Of a stretch of 64,000 bases of DNA, positions 35,492 through 41,998 are shown one piece after another. A program made the translations under genes and the position numbers. The DNA lies in contig JAZROD010000032.1 of assembly GCA_045648505.1 (NCBI GenBank), forward strand, positions 3,014 to 67,013, written 5' to 3'. The DNA comes from RGIG8700 sp045648505. GTDB lineage: Bacteria; Bacillota; Clostridia; RGIG6154. Numbering within the stretch: position 1 is the stretch's first letter; each line of letters starts with the position of its first letter. A model generated the notes under the pieces. It did not search any database. It had not been told where the DNA came from and worked only from the letters and a program-made list of their open reading frames with translations.

Positions 35492-35652
35492 AACGATATT
35501 AATTTCTAACGAAATTAGCGATATTACTGCGTAGCGATATTGTGCTTTACACAGCGATATTCCCTTCGGGAGTTAATTAATATCATATCGTTGCGAAGAA
35601 ATATCGCTTTTGTGTAACAAAAATATCGTTCGAATGAATGTGAGAATATCGC
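35492..35652. repeat. Composite hairpin repeat built on GCGATATT
   Basis: Four left copies of (A/G)CGATATT (ending 35500, 35525, 35541 and 35561) are followed by AATATC variants in inverse orientation (about 35579-35592, 35600-35607, 35622-35629 and 35645-35652). Several spacers are themselves small hairpins, such as AATTTC-TAAC-GAAATT, TGTG-CTTTA-CACA and CCC-TTC-GGG. The array can fold nested or as a row of hairpins. No protein frame is convincing across it. It looks like a dispersed intergenic element. Confidence 0.7.
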
Positions 35653-35653
35653 T

Positions 35654-35722
35654 AAAATATAGCAACCGTTTCGGTTGCTATATTTTACTTTTATAACAAA
35701 GAAAGTGTCCTTACGGACACTT
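35654..35722. terminator. Two hairpins closing the convergent junction
   Basis: AAAATATAGCAACC (35654-35667) pairs with 35673-35686 around GTTTC. AAGTGTCC (35703-35710) pairs with 35715-35722. Both lie just past the carD stop and are followed on the minus strand by T-rich sequence, so they probably terminate carD and stop read-through from the other side. Confidence 0.65.
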
Positions 35723-35739
35723 CTCATACGGCGGTTGTT

Positions 35740-36219
35740 TTATTTTGTAAGTAATGTTTTTATTTTATTATGTATATTTTCTTTCGTATCATCAGTAGCA
35801 AGAGTAAGCTCGCTTACTAAAATGTTTGTTGCATTTGTAAGCATCTTCTTTTCGCTTGTGGAAAGTGGTTTTTCCAATTCCCTTAATGCAAGTGAAGAAA
35901 CAACCTTTGCTACTTCTTCAAGAGAACCTGTTTTCATTTTTCTTAAATTTTCACGGTATCTTTTATTCCAGTTGGAAGTATCTTCTTCTGTGTATTCAGA
36001 AATGAGAGAATAAATATTGTTTATGATATCTTTTTTGACAACAGGGCGCACGCCAATTGAATCCGCTGTGGCAACAGGGACAAGGTGAGTTGATTCAGTG
36101 CCTGAAATTTCAAGAACATAATATTTCTGTATGTTTCCTAAAATTTCTTTTTCTTCAAATGCTTTGATTATACCGGCACCGTGCATAGGATAAACAATTT
36201 TCTCTCCAATCTTATACAA
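35740..36219 (-). CDS. carD: CarD-family transcription regulator
   Basis: A 159-residue cytoplasmic regulator. The N-terminal RNA polymerase-binding domain begins MYKIGEKIVYPMHGAGIIKAFEE, the family hallmark, and YVLEISGTESTHLVPV follows. The C-terminal half is helical and binds DNA at the promoter upstream fork (NWNKRYRENLRKMKTGSLEEVA). CarD proteins stabilise the open promoter complex. The start is TTG at 36217-36219 with GGAGG 8 bases before it. It has its own near-perfect promoter, so it is not dependent on radA. Confidence 0.92.
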   Translation of the reverse strand: MYKIGEKIVYPMHGAGIIKAFEEKEILGNIQKYYVLEISGTESTHLVPVATADSIGVRPVVKKDIINNIYSLISEYTEEDTSNWNKRYRENLRKMKTGSLEEVAKVVSSLALRELEKPLSTSEKKMLTNATNILVSELTLATDDTKENIHNKIKTLLTK

Positions 36220-36262
36220 TCAGACTGCCTCCTTATGTCAAATTTTATTTAATCATACAATA

Positions 36263-36291
36263 ATTATAGCATAAATGTGGAAAAATGTCAA
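36263..36291 (-). promoter_or_regulatory. Promoter of carD
   Basis: On the minus strand TTGACA (36286-36291) and TATAAT (36263-36268) match the sigma-A consensus in all positions with a 17-base spacer. The -35 box lies 5 bases after the radA stop. Confidence 0.9.
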
Positions 36292-36296
36292 AGATT

Positions 36297-37634
36297 TTAT
36301 AGTAATTTTATGGCGTCAGAGATAGATTTTACGCCAAAAACACCGTTTTTGTCTTTAAGGTGGATAAAGTTGCCGTAAGGGATGATAATTTTTTCAAATC
36401 CCATCTTTTTTGCTTCGTTTATTCGAAGTTCAATTGAAGATACAGCACGGACTTCACCTGAAAGTCCCACTTCGCCGATTGCGATGGTTTTTGTGTCTAT
36501 TATAATGTCTTTAAGTCCTGAATAAACCGCAAGAATAACTGCAAGGTCGGAAGAGGGTTCTGAAATTCTCATACCGCCTGCAACATTTACATAAATATCA
36601 TTTATGCCGAGATTTAATTTGATTCTTTTTTCCAAAACCGCAAGAAGAAGCATAACCTTGTTGTAATCAAGTCCTGATGCAGTTCGTCTTGGGGAAGGGA
36701 AAAATGTGGGACATACAAGAGATTGTACTTCTGCAAGTATTGGTCTTGTTCCTTCAACCGTGCAGGTAATACAACATCCTGAACTTACCATATCGTGTTT
36801 TTCAAGAAGAGCGGATGATGGGTTCAAGACACCTTCAAGACCTGTATCGTGCATTTCAAAAATACCTATTTCATTTGTTGAGCCGAATCTGTTTTTTACT
36901 GCTCTTAAAATTCTGAAGTTTGTCTGTCTTTCACCTTCAAAATATAAAACACAGTCCACCATATGTTCAAGAACTCTCGGACCTGCAATAGCACCTTCTT
37001 TTGTAACATGGCCAACTATAAAAACAGTGGTGCCGTTATTTTTTGCAACCTGCATAAGGGCAAGGGTTACTTCACGAATCTGACTTACGGTACCCGGTGC
37101 AGAAGAAAGGTCACCTGATGAAATAGTCTGCACAGAGTCTACAATTGCAATTTTAGGCTTGTTTTTTTCAATTGCATTAATTACATTTGAAAGGGAAGTG
37201 GTGCAAAGAAGCGATAACTTTTCGTTATTAACTTCAAGTCTTTTTGCACGAAGTTTAATCTGTGATGCAGATTCTTCGCCTGAAATATATAAAATATCTT
37301 CTTTTGCATATTTGCAAATCTGAAGAAGAAGTGTTGATTTTCCTATGCCAGGTTCACCGCCCACAAGAACAAGAGAGCCTTCAACAATACCTCCGCCTAA
37401 AACTCTGTCCAGTTCCTTTATGGAGCTGGAGTATCTTATTTCGGTGTTAACCTTGATATCATTTATGGCAACAGGCTCGCTGAAAGAAACAGAAGTTTTT
37501 GATTTGGAAGATTTTTCTTCGGCAATAATTTCCTCCACAAGTGAATTCCATTCTCCGCAATCGGGACATTTTCCTGCCCATTTCGGGGAAGAATAACCGC
37601 AGGATGAGCATATATACATTGTTTTGCTTTTCAT
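36297..37634 (-). CDS. radA: DNA repair protein RadA
   Basis: A 445-residue recombination helicase, the family's normal length. The N-terminal zinc finger is CSSCGYSSPKWAGKCPDCGEWN. The RecA-like core has Walker A GGEPGIGKSTLLLQ and Walker B IAIVDSVQT, followed by the RadA-specific KNRFGSTNEIG. The C-terminal third is the Lon-protease-like domain without protease function (VNVAGGMRISEPSSDLAV). RadA extends heteroduplexes during recombination and branch migration. It is followed by carD, a common pairing in Firmicutes. Confidence 0.96.
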   Translation of the reverse strand: MKSKTMYICSSCGYSSPKWAGKCPDCGEWNSLVEEIIAEEKSSKSKTSVSFSEPVAINDIKVNTEIRYSSSIKELDRVLGGGIVEGSLVLVGGEPGIGKSTLLLQICKYAKEDILYISGEESASQIKLRAKRLEVNNEKLSLLCTTSLSNVINAIEKNKPKIAIVDSVQTISSGDLSSAPGTVSQIREVTLALMQVAKNNGTTVFIVGHVTKEGAIAGPRVLEHMVDCVLYFEGERQTNFRILRAVKNRFGSTNEIGIFEMHDTGLEGVLNPSSALLEKHDMVSSGCCITCTVEGTRPILAEVQSLVCPTFFPSPRRTASGLDYNKVMLLLAVLEKRIKLNLGINDIYVNVAGGMRISEPSSDLAVILAVYSGLKDIIIDTKTIAIGEVGLSGEVRAVSSIELRINEAKKMGFEKIIIPYGNFIHLKDKNGVFGVKSISDAIKLL

Positions 37635-37726
37635 AAAACATATCTCGCCTTCATAAATATTACTACTTATAATTTACTATAAAGAATATAGTTTGTAAAG
37701 AAAAAAATAAAAAAATAAAAAAAGAC

Positions 37727-37755
37727 TTGCTTTTTTGAAAGTTTTGTAGTAATAT
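37727..37755 (+). promoter_or_regulatory. Promoter of the glycosyltransferase gene
   Basis: TTGCTT (37727-37732) and TAATAT (37750-37755) with a 17-base spacer, 44 bases before the ATG and after an A-rich stretch. Confidence 0.6.
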
Positions 37756-37798
37756 TAATTGGTTGCAAAAAAATATAAATAATTTATGAGGTGTAAAA

Positions 37799-39034
37799 AT
37801 GGAAGGATTCTTATATTTTGTAAGTGTAGTAATCCAGGTAGCAATGCTTATAATTGGCGGCTACTATACAGTAATTTCATTAGTTGGCTGTTTATTCAGA
37901 AAAGAACCTAAAGCAACAAACACAACAAATAAAACACATAAATTCGCACTTGTTGTTTCTGCTCACAATGAAGAAGTGGTAATTGGCAACTTGGTTGATT
38001 CTATGAAAAATATAAATTACCCTGAAGAAAGCTATGGCATCTTCGTAATTGCAGATAACTGCACAGATAATACTGCAGAAATCGCAAGACAGCACGGAGC
38101 ACAGGTTTTCGAAAGATTCAATACAGAACTCAGAGGCAAGGGTCACGCTCTTGACTGGATGTTTGAAAAAATTTATGAAATGGACTATGATGCAATCTCT
38201 GTATTTGATGCAGATAACATCGTTCATCCTGACTTCTTAAACCAGATGAACAAACAGTTCAATAAAGGATTTAAGGCTGTTCAGGGCTACATTGATACAA
38301 AGAATCCATACGATTCTTGGATTTCACTTTCTTACGCAATTTCATTCTGGAGCATCAACAGAGTGTTCCAGTATGCAAGATACACACTCGGTATGTGCTG
38401 TCAGCTTTGCGGAACAGGCTTTGCAGTATCAACTGATGTTTTAAGAAAAATCGGTTGGGGAGCAACTTGTCTTGCAGAAGATATGGAATTCACAATGAAG
38501 CTTACTTTAAACGATATTAAAGTAGGCTGGGCACACGATGCCATTGTTTATGACGAAAAACCTCTTACACTTTCACAGTCATACAAACAGAGAGTAAGAT
38601 GGATGCAGGGTCATGCAGATGTTTTCACAAGATTCTTTGTAAAGCTTATGAAAAAAGGCATTAAAGAAGGAAAAATTATTCCTGTTGATTGCGCTTGTTA
38701 TCTTTTCCAGCCAATCAGACTTATCGCCCTTTTCTATATCACATTTATGAGTATTACACACACATTCTTCCCTGGAACTTTCTTCACATTTGGTGATGTA
38801 GTACCAACATTTATCTGGAACACAATTACAATTTGTCAGCTTTTATTTGTGCCTTGCACGCTTTTCTTTGAAGGCAGACTTAACTGGAAAGTAATTAAAG
38901 GTTATATCCCATATTACTTCTACACATTCACATGGTTCCCTATTGCGGTTGTTGGTGCATTTAAGAAGAATAACAAAGAATGGTTCCACACTCAGCATAC
39001 AAGAACAATTTCTCTTGCAGAAATTGAAAAATAA
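37799..39034 (+). CDS. Membrane glycosyltransferase, family GT2
   Basis: A 411-residue inner-membrane enzyme. There is one N-terminal membrane segment (1-27) and two to four C-terminal ones (about 295-395). The cytoplasmic GT-A domain starts FALVVSAHNEEVVIGNLVDS. It has the FDADN nucleotide-sugar/metal site, AEDMEF as the catalytic base region and QRVRWMQGH, the QxxRW motif of processive transferases such as hyaluronan, chitin and cellulose synthases. It probably extends a beta-linked polysaccharide at the membrane from UDP-sugars. No synthase partner is nearby; only a DUF1292 gene follows. Confidence 0.88.
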   Translation: MEGFLYFVSVVIQVAMLIIGGYYTVISLVGCLFRKEPKATNTTNKTHKFALVVSAHNEEVVIGNLVDSMKNINYPEESYGIFVIADNCTDNTAEIARQHGAQVFERFNTELRGKGHALDWMFEKIYEMDYDAISVFDADNIVHPDFLNQMNKQFNKGFKAVQGYIDTKNPYDSWISLSYAISFWSINRVFQYARYTLGMCCQLCGTGFAVSTDVLRKIGWGATCLAEDMEFTMKLTLNDIKVGWAHDAIVYDEKPLTLSQSYKQRVRWMQGHADVFTRFFVKLMKKGIKEGKIIPVDCACYLFQPIRLIALFYITFMSITHTFFPGTFFTFGDVVPTFIWNTITICQLLFVPCTLFFEGRLNWKVIKGYIPYYFYTFTWFPIAVVGAFKKNNKEWFHTQHTRTISLAEIEK

Positions 39035-39045
39035 AGGAAGATTAT

Positions 39046-39318
39046 ATGAGTAAAAGAGTAAATGATGAAAATGTCTTAATCCTTCAGGACGAGGACGGCT
39101 CAGAAATCAAATTTGAAATAGTGGGCATCATAGAAGACGGCGAAGATAGTTATGCTGTTTTATATCCCCTTACAAAAGGTATAAATGAGTATGTAATCGT
39201 GAAATACCTCGGGGCAGATGAATATGAAGAAGAAATGTTTGAGATTGTCTATGAACTTGATATAATCGAAAAAATCTTCGAAACATATAAGAAAAATCAC
39301 CCTGAAATATTCAAATAG
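39046..39318 (+). CDS. DUF1292-family protein
   Basis: A 90-residue acidic cytoplasmic protein matching the DUF1292 (YrzB-like) pattern: LQDEDGSEIKFEIVGIIEDGEDSYAVLYPL, then a short acidic stretch and EIVYELDIIEKIFETY. The function of the family is unknown. It is 11 bases after the glycosyltransferase with GGAAG upstream and is likely cotranscribed. Its TAG stop lies inside the left arm of a long inverted repeat. Confidence 0.85.
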   Translation: MSKRVNDENVLILQDEDGSEIKFEIVGIIEDGEDSYAVLYPLTKGINEYVIVKYLGADEYEEEMFEIVYELDIIEKIFETYKKNHPEIFK

Positions 39319-39458
39319 GAAATGTTAAAATACTCCAGACCGCAAAAAGGCAGTGAAAAATATTATAAATAATTTTAAACAGAACGAAGAAAAACCTCAC
39401 ATCGTGAGGTTTTTCTTTGATATAGAGCCTTTTTGCGGTCTGGAGCATTTTTCCTATT
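39314..39458. repeat. Long inverted repeat with an internal terminator
   Basis: CTCCAGACCGCAAAAAGGC (39333-39351) is perfectly complementary to 39427-39445. Outer arms AATAGGAAA (39314-39322) and TTTCCTATT (39450-39458) extend it. In the centre a 14-bp stem (39387-39400 with 39404-39417) rich in A on one side and T on the other acts as a terminator on either strand. It may be a miniature mobile element or an operon-end RNA structure. Confidence 0.7.
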
Positions 39459-39471
39459 CCCTTGTAACGAA

Positions 39472-39516
39472 AGGCTGTTTAAAAACGAGGTTTTAAACAG
39501 CCTCTTTTATTTTTCT
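39472..39516 (+). terminator. Strong rho-independent terminator
   Basis: AGGCTGTTTAAAA (39472-39484) pairs with TTTTAAACAGCCT (39491-39503) and is followed by CTTTTATTTTT. It insulates the promoter that starts at 39516 from the genes before it. Confidence 0.88.
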
Positions 39517-39544
39517 TGCAAATACTTTTATGCTGTGTTATAAT
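39516..39544 (+). promoter_or_regulatory. Strong promoter of the structured leader
   Basis: TTGCAA (39516-39521) and TATAAT (39539-39544) with exactly 17 bases between. The expected start at about 39551 coincides with the first base of the fold that follows. Confidence 0.8.
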
Positions 39545-39550
39545 AACTTT

Positions 39551-39650
39551 GCTACACAAATGAATATTTTCATCTTAAAAGAGCAAATACTTTGGTAAAA
39601 GGTGTTTACTCTGTTTAATCAGCTCTTTTAGGATGATTTATTTGTGTAGC
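39551..39650 (+). ncRNA. Candidate structured regulatory RNA (100 nt), class unknown
   Basis: The closing stem GCTACACAAAT (39551-39561) pairs perfectly with 39640-39650. An asymmetric internal loop (9 and 4 bases) follows. A 14-bp stem then joins CATCTTAAAAGAGC (39571-39584) to 39622-39635 with one G-T pair. The 37-base apex holds a small hairpin GTAAA-AGGTG-TTTAC. The fold begins at the predicted transcription start and is followed by a terminator and a short ORF. No known riboswitch, 6S, SRP or T-box signature was recognised. It may be a cis-acting leader or an independent small RNA of about 150 nt. Confidence 0.5.
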
Positions 39651-39655
39651 AACAA

Positions 39656-39698
39656 AAGAGAAACACTTTTTCGGTGCGTCTCTTGGGGCGCACTTTTT
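39656..39698 (+). promoter_or_regulatory. Terminator with a competing hairpin
   Basis: The terminator stem GTGCGTC (39674-39680) with GGCGCAC (39687-39693) is followed by TTTTT (39694-39698). The alternative hairpin AAGAGA (39656-39661) with TCTCTT (39679-39684), extended inside by CAC with GTG, uses part of the same 5' arm, so the two forms exclude one another. This is the logic of a transcriptional switch. Confidence 0.5.
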
Positions 39699-39714
39699 AA
39701 TTGGAGAAAAATCT

Positions 39715-39879
39715 ATGAAATTAAACAGAAAAAAATATAAACCTCTTACCAAACCTACCCCAAAAATAAAAAAACAATACAGAGTGCATTTAATAATGAC
39801 AGAAATGTGGCAAGAGGAGGTTGAAAAATATCCGTACCTGAAAGAATTAGACATAGGATATAACTTTTTTATACTATAA
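39715..39879 (+). CDS. Small 54-residue protein, unknown
   Basis: An ORF of 54 codons with ATG at 39715 and GGAG 8 bases before it. The product starts MKLNRKKYKPLTKPTPKIKK, is strongly basic in the first half, and continues YRVHLIMTEMWQEEVEKYP to a C-terminal hydrophobic end IGYNFFIL. It has no signal peptide or full membrane helix and no family I recognise. It follows a structured leader and switchable terminator, and a terminator hairpin stands 3 bases after its stop. The good ribosome site and tight fit between control elements support it as real. Conservation is untested. Confidence 0.5.
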   Translation: MKLNRKKYKPLTKPTPKIKKQYRVHLIMTEMWQEEVEKYPYLKELDIGYNFFIL

Positions 39880-39882
39880 ATT

Positions 39883-39914
39883 AATAAGACTTTGCAATGT
39901 GGCAAAGTCTTATT
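39883..39914. terminator. Bidirectional terminator
   Basis: AATAAGACTTTGC (39883-39895) pairs perfectly with GCAAAGTCTTATT (39902-39914), T-rich at both ends. It serves the small ORF on the plus strand and overlaps the stop codon of the activase gene on the minus strand. Confidence 0.85.
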
Positions 39915-40725
39915 TTGAAAGTATTGCATTTTTAAATATACTTAAGTCAGGCTCGGCGTTTTTTTCTTTTGTAAGGGAGTATTCCATTCCCACACTTTCG
40001 TATTTTGCACCTGCCATCTGATTGTATGACAAAAGCTCAACTTGTGAAGAACCTACTATTTCTGATATTCCTCTTAAATTTTCTTCGGTATCTGTAATAT
40101 CAGGAATTAAGGGAACTCTTATGATATAGGGAATACCACTGCTTTTTAAAAACTCAAAGTTCTTTAAAATAACATCGTTATAAACACCTGTAAATTCTTT
40201 GTGCTTTTCCCTGTCTGCTATTTTAATATCCATCATAACATAGTCAAAGCATTTTATTGTGCTTTGAAAAACATCTTCATCAGCATATCCGCTTGTCTGA
40301 ATTGCTTTATGGATGCCATCAAGCTTTGAACATACCTCTTTAACGAATTTGTGTTGAAGAAGAGGCTCACCGCCAGAAAATGTAACACCGCCATTGTTAA
40401 GCTCAAAAAAGTCTTTGTAAGACATAATCTTTTCAGCAAGCTCATCTGCTTCGTATTCAAGTCCGCAGATTCTTACAAGGTTTTTGGGGCATATTTTTAT
40501 GCATCTTCCAAAAGGCTTGCACTCAATATGGTCGCAAGGCTTTCGGCACAAACCGCAGTTTGTGCATTGGGCAGTTTTAACAAGCAGTTGCTTTTCTCCT
40601 TTAAGACCTTCAGGGTTATGACACCATCTGCATCTTAAAGGACAACCCTTTAAAAACACCGTAACTCTGCCGCCGGGTCCGTCGTGGAGGGAAAATTCTT
40701 TTATATCAAAGATTGTTCCTGTCAT
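39910..40725 (-). CDS. Glycyl radical enzyme activase (radical SAM)
   Basis: A 271-residue activating enzyme. GCPLRCRWCHNPEG is the radical SAM CxxxCxxC cluster site. It is followed by an eight-cysteine ferredoxin-like insert, CTNCGLCRKPCDHIECKPFGRCIKICP, seen in activases of non-PFL glycyl radical enzymes. GGVTFSGGEPLLQ is the SAM-binding GGE motif. It would abstract a hydrogen from the glycine of the enzyme encoded two genes upstream. The start at 40725 (one base after the GH1 stop) has AAGGAA before it; a longer frame extends into the GH1 gene and is not used. Confidence 0.93.
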   Translation of the reverse strand: MTGTIFDIKEFSLHDGPGGRVTVFLKGCPLRCRWCHNPEGLKGEKQLLVKTAQCTNCGLCRKPCDHIECKPFGRCIKICPKNLVRICGLEYEADELAEKIMSYKDFFELNNGGVTFSGGEPLLQHKFVKEVCSKLDGIHKAIQTSGYADEDVFQSTIKCFDYVMMDIKIADREKHKEFTGVYNDVILKNFEFLKSSGIPYIIRVPLIPDITDTEENLRGISEIVGSSQVELLSYNQMAGAKYESVGMEYSLTKEKNAEPDLSIFKNAILSK

Positions 40726-40726
40726 A

Positions 40727-41980
40727 TCAATATTCCTTACCAAGACTTGGAAGCTTATCAAGATATTTTCTTAAGATTTCTTGAGTCATTCCTTTGTTTT
40801 CAATTATTTCTTTATAGAAATACGCACTCGTTTTAGGAGTTCTTTCAAATGTTTCAAAGTTACAGTCACAGAGACCGAATCGTGGTAAGTAGCTTCCCCA
40901 TTCGTAATTATCAAGCAAACTCCAATGGAGATAACCCTTAACATCTGCACCTGTGCGGATTGCTTCAGACAATGCGGATAAATGAAGTGCAAGATAAACT
41001 ATTCTTTGTCTATCATCGTTGCAACAAACACCGTTTTCAGTTATAACAATAGGTTTATCCGTTAATCTGCTCAAGTTTGCGATCATAATTTCAGGATGCA
41101 TTTCTTCCAGATAAAAGTCCTTGTTTATCAAACGGATTTTTTTATGTTCGTATCTTCCGCCCATAGGATTTACTTTTCTTGAATCTATCATTTCTCTTGT
41201 GTAACAGTTAATTGACCAGTAATCAACAGTGCCTTTTACATCAGGGTCGTATATGCCGTCCTCAAATGGCTGCAGAATTTCTCCTGTTCTCATTGAATGG
41301 AAGAAAAATTCATGATACTTGAAATCAAGTTGCTGAGTCATTATATTATCCAGTTTATCGTATGGACGATATGGCATAAAATGAACAAGGGCATGAGCAC
41401 TGCTTACAGGTGCATCTGAATACTTTTTAATTATGTGGTAACCAAGCGCATGGAATCTTATGTAATTTTTGCGGAAACCATAGTAATTGAATTCATTGCA
41501 AACATTCCAGTAATCAACATAAGGTGCAAGCTTTGGGGTTATGTATTCAACATATTTTTCAAAATATTTTCTGTTGTCAAGATTGTCAAAATGGCCTATT
41601 TTGTCAAACCATAAAGGCCAGGTGAAATGAACGAGGGTAGCACAGGTTTTAAGACCTTTTTCTTTTGCGTATCTGAAAAGGTCAATGTAGTGTTCGGTTG
41701 CCTCTTTGTTGAAAATCCCGCACTCAGGTTCAACTCTGCACCATTCAATAGATGTACGGAATGCCTGATGCCCAAGAGATGCCGCAAGGTCAATATCCTG
41801 ACGATAAAGCTCATAGCTGTTGCAGGCTTTTCCCGATAAATGTTCAAATTTACCTTCCATCTCTTCACGCCATATATTATTGTTTGTATTATTTCCTTCT
41901 ACCTGATGTCCTGCGTATCCGCTACCAAAAAAGAAATCGGAAGGGAAGGAAAAGTCCTTCATAGAAAAAATGTCATACAT
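40727..41980 (-). CDS. GH1 beta-glycosidase
   Basis: A 417-residue cytoplasmic TIM-barrel enzyme. FPSDFFFGSGYAGHQVEG is the GH1 N-terminal signature. YWNVCNEFNY holds the acid/base glutamate (usual TxNEP, here CNEF) and PIVITENGVC the nucleophile. YLHWSLLDNYEWGSYLPRFGL is the standard C-terminal block. GH1 enzymes hydrolyse beta-glucosides, galactosides or their 6-phosphates. It sits between the glycyl radical enzyme and its activase, with GGAG before the ATG, which suggests that it frees the aglycone or sugar used by the radical enzyme. The absence of a PTS gene makes a phosphorylated substrate less likely. Confidence 0.92.
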   Translation of the reverse strand: MYDIFSMKDFSFPSDFFFGSGYAGHQVEGNNTNNNIWREEMEGKFEHLSGKACNSYELYRQDIDLAASLGHQAFRTSIEWCRVEPECGIFNKEATEHYIDLFRYAKEKGLKTCATLVHFTWPLWFDKIGHFDNLDNRKYFEKYVEYITPKLAPYVDYWNVCNEFNYYGFRKNYIRFHALGYHIIKKYSDAPVSSAHALVHFMPYRPYDKLDNIMTQQLDFKYHEFFFHSMRTGEILQPFEDGIYDPDVKGTVDYWSINCYTREMIDSRKVNPMGGRYEHKKIRLINKDFYLEEMHPEIMIANLSRLTDKPIVITENGVCCNDDRQRIVYLALHLSALSEAIRTGADVKGYLHWSLLDNYEWGSYLPRFGLCDCNFETFERTPKTSAYFYKEIIENKGMTQEILRKYLDKLPSLGKEY

Positions 41981-41998
41981 TAGAACAATCTCCTTTAA

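Noticed and set aside
35492..35652. CRISPR array
   Set aside because: The repeated word is only 8 bases, orientations are mixed, spacers are self-complementary and no cas gene is near.
39314..39458. Full insertion sequence
   Set aside because: No transposase frame lies inside and no target duplication is evident at the ends.
39551..39650. Known RNA class (6S, SRP RNA, T-box, SAM, cobalamin, preQ1, c-di-GMP)
   Set aside because: Length, start and apex sequences lack the conserved cores of these classes as I know them; a covariance search would be decisive.
39615..39929. 104-codon minus-strand frame across the small-ORF region
   Set aside because: It crosses two terminators and the structured leader and has no ribosome site.
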